Part shown: positions 27,591 through 37,346 of the stretch, piece after piece | How the letters are laid out: the number at the start of each line of letters is the position of its first letter | Numbering within the stretch: position 1 is the first letter of the stretch | Assembly: GCA_049115955.1 (NCBI GenBank) | Contig: JAGDZJ010000019.1 | Coordinates: 62,001-126,000 of the forward strand | Source: Salinispirillum sp049115955 | GTDB taxonomy: Bacteria; Pseudomonadota; Gammaproteobacteria; Pseudomonadales; Natronospirillaceae | Length of the DNA stretch: 64,000 bases | Direction: 5' to 3' | Position numbers and translations under genes: made by a program | The notes under the pieces: generated by a model | What the model was told of the DNA's origin: nothing | Database searches by the model: none | What the model saw: only the letters and a program-made list of their open reading frames with translations

Positions 27591-30150
27591 GCTGAAATAC
27601 CTGTTGTAATTGCGCCAGGCGCACGGGTTTGGACAGTAACGGGGTTGCCGCATGTAAGCCATAGTGTTGCCGTAAATGCTCACGCGGCAAGCCAGAGGTC
27701 AACACTACTGGCAAGTCGGGTAACGCACGCGCTAAATGCTCGGCCAGTTCCACACCACTGAGTTCACCCGCTAAATTGATATCCGACAGCACAGCCGCCA
27801 CTGGCACGGGTGGCGGCTCGTCCAGCCACAGCATGGCATCTTCCGCGCGGGTAAACACCTGCACCGAAAAATCGAGGCTGCGCAGCATATCGCTTACAGC
27901 GCGTTGAACCGAGAGATCATCTTCAACCACCACGATCACCTGTCCAGTCTGCACCGGAATCTGCCACTTGGATTGTCCACTGGCATGCAACTCAGTCTCA
28001 GCAGAATGGGTAACCATGGGCAGATAAAGACGAATGCGTGTGCCCTTACCCAGTTGTGACTCTAATAAGACATCGCCGCCCGACTGTTTGACAAAGCCAT
28101 AGACCAGACTCAGCCCTAATCCACTGCCTTGCCCTACAGGTTTGGTAGTGAAGAACGGCTCCCAGACGCGTGCCATAACCTCCGAGGTCATACCCATACC
28201 CGTATCACGGACTTCAATTTCGACCTGACCGGAAGATCCTTTCGTTGTCAGGGTTCGGGTACACAAGGTCAAGGTGCCACCGTCCGGCATCGCGGCGCTT
28301 GCGTTGATCACCAAGTTCAATAACGCATTTTCCAACTGCGAAGGGTCGACCCACACCTGAGTGCTGTCGGTACTGAGTTCAAAGTTCACCGCCACTTGTG
28401 GCGACACACTGTATTCTAATAAGTCGGCCATGCCTTCAATCAGGCCGCTGACATCGGTCAGCTCCGGGTTAAGCTGCTGTTTGCGTGAAAACGCCAGCAA
28501 ACGCTCAACCAGATGTGCACCGCGTTCGGCAACACCCAAGGCACGTTCGGCGTAATGCTTTTCTTGTTCGGGTAGACGGGTTGAGCCTTGCAGCAATTGC
28601 AGGTTACCGACTAAGGCGGCCAGCAGGTTATTGAAGTCGTGCGCAACCCCGCCAATCAACTGCCCCAAGGCTTCCATTTTTTGTGCTTGCTGCAACTGGT
28701 GTTCTACGGCACGGCGCTCGGTCAAGTCACTGTACAGGGTCACAAAGCCGCCGTTCGGCATCGGCTGGCTGCGAAATTCAATCACTTTACCGCTGTGGTA
28801 GTGGCGCTCAAAGGTTTGCGCTTGTTCACTGCGCAGGTCGTTCACCTGCTGCATATCGATGGTTTGATGGTCGAACGACAGGTTACGAAAATCTTCTTTC
28901 GCCATCAGTGTCTGAACGGCTTGCAAGGTCATACCGCGCGCCACGTCATGCGCCGACAGATCAAACAACTCCACGTATCGCGTATTCCACGCCAACAATT
29001 TCTGGTCGGCAGAAAACACGCTTAGGCCATCGTTCATGGTATCCAGCACGGTTTCCAACAAGCGTTTTTGTACGTCGAGGTCACGGCTGATCTCCACCAT
29101 GCGCAAGGAATCGTCACGAAACACCTGATACGTGCGCGCTAATTCACCAATCTCGTCGTGCCGTTGAATCATCGGTTGCGAAACATCGTGCCGCCCTTCC
29201 GCCAAATGCGTCATGTCATCGGTCACGGTTTGTAGGTCGCGCGTCATGCGCACCATAAAGACCGCACTTTCGATCAAAGCCGCTAAGGCTAGCAGGGCAA
29301 CCAATAAAATCCCTAAACGACCCCGTTGCACGGCTTCGGACAACTGTTCGCGCTGCGCCGACAAAGCCGTTTGCACTTGCGTGACGTAGTCCTGTACGGC
29401 GAAGGTCAATGCTTCTGACTGCGCACGAATACTGGCAAACAAGACATTTTTCTGTGCGGCTACGCGGGCACGTTGGTGCAATAAGCCTTGCGCCGCCTGC
29501 ACCAACTGACGCACATCCTGTTGCGCCGCCAACGTCAGGCCCGGCTGCGCCGCGTTTTCTGCTTCCATGGCCTGCAACGCCTGCAATACGGCCGCTGCCT
29601 GTGCGGCGTTGGCGGCTTCCAGGTTCAAGGGTTGTAATAGCCAAGCGAGCGTTTGTTGGGCGGGCGTGGTAGCTGGTTGCAGGAATTGCTGTTGCCAGTC
29701 CGACAGTTCGAACTGCAGCACCCGCAAGTCTTCTAGCAGAAACAACTCTTGCTCCACCAGCTCGGTCAAGCTGCGCAGCTGGGTGTGCAGGCGATCTACC
29801 TGAACATTCAGCTCCTGCCGTATCGTGGGGTCAGACAATGCGGCAACCTGCTGCTGCAATAAGAGAAAGCGCTCTTCCAGTTCTGCGCGTTCGGTCTGCA
29901 ATTGAAACGGTACGGCGGACTCCCCAACATAAGGGCCTAGGGCAGCAATCTGTGCTGCACGTTCGGCCAAACTCATGGCGGTGGAGACATCAACGAGGGT
30001 ACGCGCTTGTGCGTCGGAGGCAGTGCGCTCGGTCTGCGCCAGTGCCCACCAGCCGACAATACCAAGGCTGAGTGTTAACACAGCCAGCACCAGCATGGTG
30101 AGCGGTGCGCGCTGCCGTAGACTACGCAAGGCGACGCACGTCCGAGGCAA
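27577..30150 (-). CDS. Membrane hybrid sensor histidine kinase (TorS-like sensor, PAS, REC)
   Basis: 857-residue protein. Order: basic N-terminus and membrane helix (about 18-38), Gln/Leu/Ala-rich helical periplasmic domain (40-278), second helix (280-302), HAMP (303-355), PAS (363-480), HisKA with phospho-His504 in GGVAHDFNNLL, HATPase with GQGSGLGLSLVYGF, and a C-terminal receiver (about 735-855; VLSDINLAG holds the Asp). Unlike TorS there is no Hpt domain. The all-helical sensor and the adjacent binding protein fit ligand sensing through a protein partner. The start is uncertain: TTG 30150, TTG 30129 or ATG 30096. Confidence 0.88.
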   Translation of the reverse strand: MPRTCVALRSLRQRAPLTMLVLAVLTLSLGIVGWWALAQTERTASDAQARTLVDVSTAMSLAERAAQIAALGPYVGESAVPFQLQTERAELEERFLLLQQQVAALSDPTIRQELNVQVDRLHTQLRSLTELVEQELFLLEDLRVLQFELSDWQQQFLQPATTPAQQTLAWLLQPLNLEAANAAQAAAVLQALQAMEAENAAQPGLTLAAQQDVRQLVQAAQGLLHQRARVAAQKNVLFASIRAQSEALTFAVQDYVTQVQTALSAQREQLSEAVQRGRLGILLVALLALAALIESAVFMVRMTRDLQTVTDDMTHLAEGRHDVSQPMIQRHDEIGELARTYQVFRDDSLRMVEISRDLDVQKRLLETVLDTMNDGLSVFSADQKLLAWNTRYVELFDLSAHDVARGMTLQAVQTLMAKEDFRNLSFDHQTIDMQQVNDLRSEQAQTFERHYHSGKVIEFRSQPMPNGGFVTLYSDLTERRAVEHQLQQAQKMEALGQLIGGVAHDFNNLLAALVGNLQLLQGSTRLPEQEKHYAERALGVAERGAHLVERLLAFSRKQQLNPELTDVSGLIEGMADLLEYSVSPQVAVNFELSTDSTQVWVDPSQLENALLNLVINASAAMPDGGTLTLCTRTLTTKGSSGQVEIEVRDTGMGMTSEVMARVWEPFFTTKPVGQGSGLGLSLVYGFVKQSGGDVLLESQLGKGTRIRLYLPMVTHSAETELHASGQSKWQIPVQTGQVIVVVEDDLSVQRAVSDMLRSLDFSVQVFTRAEDAMLWLDEPPPVPVAAVLSDINLAGELSGVELAEHLARALPDLPVVLTSGLPREHLRQHYGLHAATPLLSKPVRLAQLQQVFQHVRA

Positions 30151-30850
30151 AAAGATAGCCCACGCCGCGCTCGGTACGAATGTATTGGGGTTGGCGTGGA
30201 TTGGGTTCGATTTTCCGGCGTAAGCGCAAAATCAGCACATCAATCGTGCGGTCGTACACGGTAGCGTCCAGCCCCCGCGAGTGTTCCAGCAGTTGCTCGC
30301 GGCTCCACACACGCGACGGCGCACGCACAAAAGCTTCGAGCAAATTGAATTCGGCGTAGGTTAAGTCGACCCGTTGGCCACGGGTGTCGGTCAATTCACG
30401 AGCAGTAAAATCCAGAATCCACTGCCCAAAGGCAAAGCGTTCATGCGCTTCGTTAACGGGTGTTTCCGCAGGCTGCAATTGACGTGATCGGCGCAGCAAG
30501 GCGTGCACACGCGCTAGCAGTTCACGCAAATTAAAGGGTTTCATTAGGAAGTCGTCAGCCGCCAGTTCGAGGCTCAGAATCCGGTCGGTTTCATCGCCTT
30601 TGCCGGTCAACATCATGATGGGAACGGCGCTGGTCTGGCGCAACTCACGCGCCAGAGCCAAGCCGTCTTCACGTTCCAGCTTCAGATCCAGAATCACTAA
30701 GGCAATGTCAAAGCGCGCCAAGGCGGCGCGCATATCTTGCCCGTTGGCCACGGTATGCACCGCGTACCCCTGTGCCGACAGCGCGTCATTCAGCAGCGCG
30801 CGCATGTCGGGGTCGTCATCGACCACCAGTAAATGATCTGTTTCGGGCAT
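30122..30850 (-). CDS. OmpR-family response regulator
   Basis: 242-residue regulator: receiver domain 5-120 with DDD at 11-13, phospho-acceptor Asp55 (VILDLKLE) and MKPFN, then a winged-helix Trans_reg_C domain (about 140-238; RVDLTYAEFNLLEAFVRAPSRVWSREQLL and YDRTIDVLILRLRRKIE, and RGVGYLF). It lies 58 bases after fruA on the same strand and its end overlaps the kinase, so fruBKA and the sensory genes may be one transcript. Probable partner of the hybrid kinase; its targets, perhaps the fru operon, are inferred. Confidence 0.93.
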   Translation of the reverse strand: MPETDHLLVVDDDPDMRALLNDALSAQGYAVHTVANGQDMRAALARFDIALVILDLKLEREDGLALARELRQTSAVPIMMLTGKGDETDRILSLELAADDFLMKPFNLRELLARVHALLRRSRQLQPAETPVNEAHERFAFGQWILDFTARELTDTRGQRVDLTYAEFNLLEAFVRAPSRVWSREQLLEHSRGLDATVYDRTIDVLILRLRRKIEPNPRQPQYIRTERGVGYLFASDVRRLA

Positions 30851-30908
30851 TATCTGGTTCTCTCTGAGACCCTTTGAGGTCCAACTATTTGTTACCTAAT
30901 GTACCACA

Positions 30909-32297
30909 TCACGCAGCGCTTACTTCCGCTTCGACGGGTTTCTTCAAGCCCACCAACGCTGCAGTGGTCACCAGCGTACCGGCAACGATAGCAACGGCAT
31001 ACAGCGCCAGATTGCCTACCGCGTTAGGAATTGCCAACACGAAGATACCACCATGCGGAGCCGCCAAGGTAGCACCGAAGGCCATGGTCAAGGCGCCTGC
31101 GACCGCAGAACCTAGCATCAGCGAAGGAATCACGCGGATAGGATCTTTCACCGCGAACGGTATCGCACCCTCGGTAATGAAACACAGCCCCAGCACGCCA
31201 GCGGCTTTACCGGCTTCGCGTTCTGCGGCGTTGAAGCGATTGCGCGCAATCATAATTGCCAACGCAATGCCCAGCGGCGGCGTCATACCCGCCGCCATGG
31301 CAGCAGCGATGGGTCCCGTGATGCCTTCACCCAGCAAACCGACGGACACGGTATAGGCTGCTTTGTTGATTGGCCCACCCATATCAATGGCCATCATGCC
31401 GCCGATTAATATACCCAACATAACTGCGTTGGTGCCGGTCAAACCGCGCAGGAAATCGGTCATGGCAGTGTTCAACCAAGCCACAGGCGTACCGACCACG
31501 TAGATCATCAACAAACCGACAGCCATCGAGGAAAATAGCGGGACGATCAACACTGGCATCAAGCCTTCCAAATTCTTCGGCAACTTGACGTTATCGACGA
31601 TGAACTTGGTGATGTAACCGGCCAAGAAGCCCGCGATGATACCGCCAAGAAAACCCGCCGCCAAAGTCGACGCCAGCATACCGCCGATAAAACCTGGCGC
31701 TAAACCGGGTCGATCAGCAATAGAGAATGAAATATAACCCGCCAGAATGGCAACCATCAGGTGAAAGGCCGAGCCACCTCCGATTTCCATCAAGGCCCAC
31801 GCCAGCGACCCTTCGTTTTCAAACGCTGTGATGCCAAATACAAACGACAAGGCAATCATCAACCCACCCGCAACCACTACGGGCAGCATATAAGACACGC
31901 CCGTCAACAGGTGCTTATATGGGCCTTTCACTGCACCTCGGCGCTCGGCTTTGATGCCATCAACCTGCGCGGCCAAATCACCACCCTGCACCACCGCGTG
32001 GCTGAACGCAGCGGTGAGTACCGCTTGGGTATTTTTAACCGCTTCGCCGGTCGAGGTTTCATACACTTTTTTACCCGCAAAGCGCGTCATATCAACGTGC
32101 GTATCGGCGGCGATAATCACCACATCCGCTGCGGCGATATCGCTGTCGGTTAGGGTGTTTTTGGCCCCGACGGAGCCCTGAGTTTCTACCTTAATATCAT
32201 GACCCTGCGCCTGCGCTGTTTTTTCCAGCGCCGACGCGGCCATAAAGGTATGGGCAATGCCGGTGGGGCAAGAGGTTATAGCAACGATCTTGGCCAT
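30909..32297 (-). CDS. fruA: PTS fructose transporter subunit IIBC
   Basis: Inner-membrane permease that phosphorylates fructose to fructose 1-phosphate during uptake. The 462-residue protein has one EIIB domain (1-100) with the phospho-cysteine Cys10 in TSCPTGIAHTFMAA, and an EIIC domain of about nine to ten membrane helices with IDMGGPINKAAY and LGLCFITEGAIPFAVKDP. E. coli FruA is about 100 residues longer because it carries an extra IIB' domain, which is missing here. Confidence 0.95.
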   Translation of the reverse strand: MAKIVAITSCPTGIAHTFMAASALEKTAQAQGHDIKVETQGSVGAKNTLTDSDIAAADVVIIAADTHVDMTRFAGKKVYETSTGEAVKNTQAVLTAAFSHAVVQGGDLAAQVDGIKAERRGAVKGPYKHLLTGVSYMLPVVVAGGLMIALSFVFGITAFENEGSLAWALMEIGGGSAFHLMVAILAGYISFSIADRPGLAPGFIGGMLASTLAAGFLGGIIAGFLAGYITKFIVDNVKLPKNLEGLMPVLIVPLFSSMAVGLLMIYVVGTPVAWLNTAMTDFLRGLTGTNAVMLGILIGGMMAIDMGGPINKAAYTVSVGLLGEGITGPIAAAMAAGMTPPLGIALAIMIARNRFNAAEREAGKAAGVLGLCFITEGAIPFAVKDPIRVIPSLMLGSAVAGALTMAFGATLAAPHGGIFVLAIPNAVGNLALYAVAIVAGTLVTTAALVGLKKPVEAEVSAA

Positions 32298-32360
32298 GGT
32301 TCTTTCCTCGTTAGTTTACCTGTATCAGGCGTTTTTGTTGTTTTGACGATTCTTCTTGCT

Positions 32361-33308
32361 TTAGACGACGTCGGTTTGCACCACCACGCTCTCGGCGTAG
32401 CGCTTTAAATCGGCGTCGGTTGGGCGATAAGGCCCAATGGTTTCTACCGCACTCATCGCGTAGGCGGTGGCTAAGCGGGCTTGCTCAGTCAGTGATAAAT
32501 TCTGTACCTGTCCGAGCAGCAACCCGGCCACCATGGCGTCACCCGCCCCCACCGTAGTGCGCACAGTGACAGGCCCCGGCAAGGCGGATACCGCCTGCTG
32601 AGCCGTAACTAAGAGCGCGCCTTCGGCGCCACGCGACACCACCACTTGCCCGATGCCTTGCGCCACCAAGGCTTGTGCTTGGGCTAGGCAGTCTTGAACG
32701 GTGGTGGTCGCGCCGCCGGCCAGCTCAGCTAATTCATGCTCGTTCGGTTTGATCAGATCAGGGCAGGCTTCTACCGCCGCCCGCAAAGCCGCACCGCTGG
32801 CGTCCACCGCCACCTTGGCCCCACGGGCGTGCAGCAACTCAACCCAGCGCGCGTAAATATCCGTAGGCACGCCTTGCGGCAGGCTACCCGCCAACAGATA
32901 CCAATCCGCCTGAGGGCCGTTACGTAGTTCGTCTTCCAAGTGCTGCAGTTGGCGCTCGGTGGGTGTGAAACCGGGTGCATTGAGATCCGTCACTTGGTGC
33001 GTAGCGGTATCCACCACTTTAATGTTGGTGCGCGTATTACCTGACAGTCGAATGCAGCGATCAATCAAGTTCACTTGATTAAAAAGCCGCACGAAGCGAT
33101 GGTCATTGTCTGTGCCTAAAAAGCCGGTCACCCCAGTGGCACAACCCGCAGCGCTCAACAAAGCGGCCACATTAATGCCTTTGCCGCCCGCGTCCTGCTG
33201 CTCAGCCGTCAGGCGATTCACTGCACCGACCCGTAACTGTTCGACATTCAAGGTCCAGTCGATGGCCGGGTTCAAGGTGACGGTGATAACCCGCAAGCGC
33301 TCACTCAT
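32361..33308 (-). CDS. fruK: 1-phosphofructokinase
   Basis: PfkB-family kinase converting fructose 1-phosphate to fructose 1,6-bisphosphate. The 315-residue protein has TLNPAIDWTLNV at the start, DAGGKGINVAALL, and the C-terminal catalytic TVGAGDAMVAGLLLG with the PfkB base Asp. It overlaps fruB by ATGA and precedes fruA by 63 bases, the usual fruBKA order. Confidence 0.96.
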   Translation of the reverse strand: MSERLRVITVTLNPAIDWTLNVEQLRVGAVNRLTAEQQDAGGKGINVAALLSAAGCATGVTGFLGTDNDHRFVRLFNQVNLIDRCIRLSGNTRTNIKVVDTATHQVTDLNAPGFTPTERQLQHLEDELRNGPQADWYLLAGSLPQGVPTDIYARWVELLHARGAKVAVDASGAALRAAVEACPDLIKPNEHELAELAGGATTTVQDCLAQAQALVAQGIGQVVVSRGAEGALLVTAQQAVSALPGPVTVRTTVGAGDAMVAGLLLGQVQNLSLTEQARLATAYAMSAVETIGPYRPTDADLKRYAESVVVQTDVV

Positions 33309-35791
33309 TGCTCGCCTCCAAGGCCCACTTCCAAGGCACGTACTTCGGGTGCTGTGGTCATCTGCAAAGCTTGTTGCGCCAGCGCTTGGCAGTCGGCGAG
33401 ACTGACCTCACGCAACCGTTGTTTTATGCTTGGAATAGCCCGCGCATTCATCGACAGCTCGGTCACGCCAAGGCCTATCAGTATTTGCGCCGCCAAAGGC
33501 TCTGCCGCCACCCCACCACACACACCAACCCAACGGTTATGCGCCTTGGCAGCGATGCAGGTGTTGTTGATCATGTGCAAAACGGCCGGGTGCAAAGCAT
33601 CGGCTTGCTGTGCAACGGCGGGATTCATGCGGTCCATCGCTAAGGTGTATTGCGTGAGGTCATTGGTGCCGACGGAGAAGAAGTCGGCCTCTTGCGCGAA
33701 GGCGTGCGCTAAAGCAACAGCCGAAGGCACTTCGATCATGATGCCAATATCGACCGGCTCAGCATTGAGCGACACGCGCACCTCTTCTGCCAGTGCTTTC
33801 GCTTGGCGCAACTCTTCCAGCGTACCGATCATCGGAAACATGATTTTCAATGGGCCGTGCGCACTGGCGCGATAAATCGCCCGGAGCTGGGTGCGGAACA
33901 GTTTGGGTTCTTGCAAGCACAAACGAATGCCGCGCACGCCGAGAAACGGGTTTTCTTCGTGCGGGAGATTCAGGTAAGGCACGACCTTGTCGCCGCCAAT
34001 GTCCAGCGTACGGATGATCAGCGGAAAGCCATTCAGGGTTTCCACCATGGCGCTATAGGCGGCGTACTGCTCATCTTCGCTCGGGGCGGTATCGCGACCG
34101 AGGAATAAAAACTCTGAACGCAGTAAGCCGACGCCTTCGCCGCCGTGTTCCAACACCTCTGCGGTATCGTCGACGGAGCCAATGTTACCTACCACCTCAA
34201 TGCGTGCGGCATCGACGGTCAGCGCGGGCGCGAAACGTTCTTCAAAAGCCACTTGTCGCGCCATGTCTCCGGCGCGCTGGCACTGTTCGGCCAAGGCAAT
34301 ATCGGCGTCGGTAGGTTGGGTTACCAAGGTGCCCGTATCACCGTCGGCGATCACGCGGCCTTCTTGCGCATACTGCGCCAGTTCAAGTACGGCGGCACCC
34401 ATACCGACCAGCGCCGGGATTCCCAAAGCACGGGCGAGAATGGCGGTGTGCGACGTTGGACCACCCTGAGCGGTTACTATGGCCAGCACGCGTTCTTTAT
34501 CTAAGGAAGCGGTTTGCGAAGGCGTAAGATCAGCCGCCACCAGAATAGCGGGGGCAGACAGCACCGGCGCATTGCTGCCAATGGCATTGGGGTCGAGCAG
34601 TGCCAACACGCGCTGCCCGAGGTCTAGCCAATCAGCCGCGCGCGCGGCTAGGCGCGTATCAGCGACCTGGCTTTGTTCTTCGGCGCGCGCCGACAATACC
34701 TGCCACCAGGCTTGTGCGGCGGATACGCCATCGCGCAGCGCCACACGCACATCCGCAATGGCTTCAGGGTCGGCCAGTAACGCACGGTGGGCTCGAAAAA
34801 TGCCTTGCTGGTCGGACTGTTGTGCCTGTTCGGCCTCGGCAATCAGTTGATCCAAGTCCTGCTGAGCTTGGGCCAGTGCAGCGTCCAGTTTGCTTTGTTC
34901 TGCGCTCACACCGGCTGCGACGGCAGTAATGTGAATGCGGGCAGGTTGCCAAACATGCACGGGTGCAATGGCAATACCCGGCGCACCGGCACCGCCCTTA
35001 AAATGCGCACCAACGTAATCTCGCTGGGTAATATTCACCGGTGCTGCAGCCAGCTCTTCGCCGATCTCATCACCAAGGCCACTGGCAATACCGGCGCTCA
35101 AAGCGGCCAAGGCAGCGTCTGCATCTGAACCCTGAGCCGACAGCGTCAGTTCTGCACCACCGGAAACGCCTAAGCGCAACAGCCCAGACATGGCTTTGCC
35201 GTCACTGGTTTTGGCACCATGGCGGACGCGAATTTCAGCGTCGAATTGCTTGGCGATTTCCACAAATTCCGTAGCCGGGCGGGCGTGCAGCCCGGCCCCT
35301 TTTGGATATGTAACCGTGAGTGTGGTGGCGAAATCAGGCAGTGCAGGCTCGGCAACGGGGGTCACGTCACCGTTCAACACTTGAACGATGCGTTCCACCT
35401 GCATTGTCTGCGCCAACTCGTCGGCCAGCTCGGGGCTTGCCAACACATCGGTCAGGTTTGACAACACCTGTATGTGTTCGTCTGACCGTGCGGCGATGCC
35501 CACCACAAGGTGCGCTTTTTCGCCGTCTTTCCACTCCACGCCCGCAGGCAACTGCAAGACTGCAATGCCGGTATGGTGAATGTGGTCGCGGTCTTGCTGC
35601 AAACCATGCGGAATAGCGATGCCGTTGCCCAGTAGCGTGTTCGCTACTTCTTCACGGCCGCACATGCTGACAATGTATGCAGGGTCCATAAACCCGGCAT
35701 CGACCAGCAGTTGACCTACCTGTTCAATAGCGTGGTTTTTATCCGTTGCCGATTGTCCGAGGGCAACGGTCTCTGAGGTCAGTTCAAGCAC
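33305..35791 (-). CDS. fruB: PTS fructose multiphosphoryl transfer protein (EIIA-HPr-EI)
   Basis: Soluble phosphocarrier chain feeding FruA. The 828-residue protein has EIIA (about 1-145, His62 in GIAIPHG), an HPr-like domain (about 153-245, His169 in GAGLHARPATEF) and a full enzyme I (about 262-820, His448 in GGPTSHTAILAR; C-terminal PEP-binding barrel with GVGLLRSEFLFLGR and SVGTNDLTQYTLAMDR). The frame opens at 35869, but homologous sequence starts at LELTSETV, and a GTG at 35791 with GGAG about 8 bases before it is preferred. A fused EI allows fructose uptake independent of the general PTS. Confidence 0.93.
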   Translation of the reverse strand: MLELTSETVALGQSATDKNHAIEQVGQLLVDAGFMDPAYIVSMCGREEVANTLLGNGIAIPHGLQQDRDHIHHTGIAVLQLPAGVEWKDGEKAHLVVGIAARSDEHIQVLSNLTDVLASPELADELAQTMQVERIVQVLNGDVTPVAEPALPDFATTLTVTYPKGAGLHARPATEFVEIAKQFDAEIRVRHGAKTSDGKAMSGLLRLGVSGGAELTLSAQGSDADAALAALSAGIASGLGDEIGEELAAAPVNITQRDYVGAHFKGGAGAPGIAIAPVHVWQPARIHITAVAAGVSAEQSKLDAALAQAQQDLDQLIAEAEQAQQSDQQGIFRAHRALLADPEAIADVRVALRDGVSAAQAWWQVLSARAEEQSQVADTRLAARAADWLDLGQRVLALLDPNAIGSNAPVLSAPAILVAADLTPSQTASLDKERVLAIVTAQGGPTSHTAILARALGIPALVGMGAAVLELAQYAQEGRVIADGDTGTLVTQPTDADIALAEQCQRAGDMARQVAFEERFAPALTVDAARIEVVGNIGSVDDTAEVLEHGGEGVGLLRSEFLFLGRDTAPSEDEQYAAYSAMVETLNGFPLIIRTLDIGGDKVVPYLNLPHEENPFLGVRGIRLCLQEPKLFRTQLRAIYRASAHGPLKIMFPMIGTLEELRQAKALAEEVRVSLNAEPVDIGIMIEVPSAVALAHAFAQEADFFSVGTNDLTQYTLAMDRMNPAVAQQADALHPAVLHMINNTCIAAKAHNRWVGVCGGVAAEPLAAQILIGLGVTELSMNARAIPSIKQRLREVSLADCQALAQQALQMTTAPEVRALEVGLGGEQ

Positions 35792-36029
35792 GGCACAGTC
35801 TCCGAATGAATTGAGCGTGCGCGCACTATGAGGGGAGAAAATGAACCGTAAATGTCGTTTGTGTTTCAATTATTACAATAGAAATTTCCCTAGCCAGATC
35901 TTCGCAGGTGAAGATTCTATGGCGATTCGTTCACGCACTATTAGGCGAATTTCTCCTTGCAGGCAGGATTCTAAGGAAAGCAGCTTATGCTAGGATTGTG
36001 TGCTGATTGATTCACTGACTGGTCAACTT

Positions 36030-36062
36030 TGAAACGGTTTCATGTACAATGGAAACGTTTTC
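36030..36062 (+). promoter_or_regulatory. Two LacI/FruR-type operators around a -10 element
   Basis: TGAAACGGTTTCA (36030-36042) is a perfect dyad of the LacI/GalR/Cra type. GGAAACGTTTTC (36051-36062) is a near copy, centred about two helical turns further on. TACAAT (36045-36050), a good -10, sits between them, so the MFS gene is probably repressed. No LacI-family regulator is encoded in the window. The rest of the 35792-36110 spacer holds a small dyad (ATCTTC/GAAGAT, 35898-35915) and no convincing fruB promoter. Confidence 0.7.
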
Positions 36063-36110
36063 AAGCATCTCAACACAGCACCCCAGTATTTAACCCTTAT
36101 AGGAACCACA

Positions 36111-37292
36111 ATGGATCACGTTCTGCCTTCGCAGCAGCGGGTGACGTCGCATTGGCGACCCACTATTACTTATTTTCTGATGTTTATCGGTATTGGCATG
36201 ATCGGTGGCATTCTTGGCCCGGCCTTGCCTTTTTTGGCCGAGCAAAGTGGCTCCACCATGAGTCAAATTGCCATACTGTTTACCGCCAGAGCGTTGGGGA
36301 ACATGACGGGCTCTGTCATTTCCGGTTTTCTACTCGACAAATTTAAAGGCCATCGAGTACTAGTTGGCATGATCACCCTCGCGGTGATTGGCATGATTTT
36401 GATGCCCGTCAGTCCGCTATTGATTGTTATGACCGTGGTCATCTTTGTACTGGGCTTTGCCGAAGTGTCTATGAACGCGGGCGGCAATGTTATGATCATG
36501 TGGTTACACCGAGAACGATCCGGCCCCTTCATCAGCACCTTGCATTTCTCATATGGGGTGGGGGCTATGGCGGTGCCACTGCTTATCGTGGTAGCGGTTA
36601 ACAGTGGTATTTCTATCTTATGGTCTTTCTGGTTGGTAGCGCTGTACGTTGTTATTGTTGGCGTCTTTCTGGCGCCGCAGAACAGCCCAACCAGCCCATC
36701 TAACGACGGTAGTGATCATGTCGATAAGGTATACGATAAAGCCGTGTTTGTTGGCTTATTGGTGCTGGTCGCTCTGTATGTCGGTATGGAATTGACGTTC
36801 GTAGGCTGGATCACTACCTACGGGGTAATCAACGGCATGACCCAGGGCGACGCGGCCCTATTGGTTTCTGTGTTCTGGTTCAGCTTGTCTATGGGTCGTC
36901 TGCTGGCACTACCTATTTTGCGAGCAGGGTATTTCACCACGCTGTTGTACAGTTGCTTGAGCCTTGCCGTCGCCATGATGGTGAGTCTCTATGTGGGTGG
37001 GCTAAATCTATATCTGTTGACCTTTATTTTCGGTTTGTCTCTGTCGGCCATTTTTCCGACGTTGTTCACCCTCGGCAACCAACTAGTGTCGCTGAACGGC
37101 AAGCGGACAGGCATGATCTTCCTAGCCGCTGGCCTCGGTGCGATGGTCGCGCCTACCGTCATTGGCCCACTAATTGAAAACTTCGGCACCGACGCATTGC
37201 CTTTACTGCTCGCTGGCATGCTGAGCCTGAAGGCCATTGGTTTAGCGCTGATCCTTCTGCGCCAGCGCATGACCCGCCAGCGCGCGGCTTAG
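36111..37292 (+). CDS. MFS transporter, probably for a sugar
   Basis: 393-residue inner-membrane carrier with about 12 hydrophobic segments and the loop-2-3 style motif GFLLDKFKGHRVLVG near residue 70. The central cytoplasmic loop is short (about 190-210). The frame opens at 36042, but ATG 36111 has AGGA at a good distance and starts before the first helix; the upstream part overlaps the operators. Divergent from the fructose PTS and under LacI-type operators, it probably moves a sugar or polyol. Substrate cannot be assigned. Confidence 0.78.
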   Translation: MDHVLPSQQRVTSHWRPTITYFLMFIGIGMIGGILGPALPFLAEQSGSTMSQIAILFTARALGNMTGSVISGFLLDKFKGHRVLVGMITLAVIGMILMPVSPLLIVMTVVIFVLGFAEVSMNAGGNVMIMWLHRERSGPFISTLHFSYGVGAMAVPLLIVVAVNSGISILWSFWLVALYVVIVGVFLAPQNSPTSPSNDGSDHVDKVYDKAVFVGLLVLVALYVGMELTFVGWITTYGVINGMTQGDAALLVSVFWFSLSMGRLLALPILRAGYFTTLLYSCLSLAVAMMVSLYVGGLNLYLLTFIFGLSLSAIFPTLFTLGNQLVSLNGKRTGMIFLAAGLGAMVAPTVIGPLIENFGTDALPLLLAGMLSLKAIGLALILLRQRMTRQRAA

Positions 37293-37302
37293 GCAAAAAA
37301 AA

Positions 37303-37317
37303 GCGCCATAAAGGCGC
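37303..37317 (-). terminator. Small hairpin after the MFS gene
   Basis: GCGCC-ATAAA-GGCGC. On the minus strand it is followed by eight T residues, so it is a terminator-like element for leftward transcription from doxX; on the plus strand only GAAAA follows. Confidence 0.6.
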
Positions 37318-37346
37318 GAAAAGGCTTGCTTGAATAACTCTGTAAA

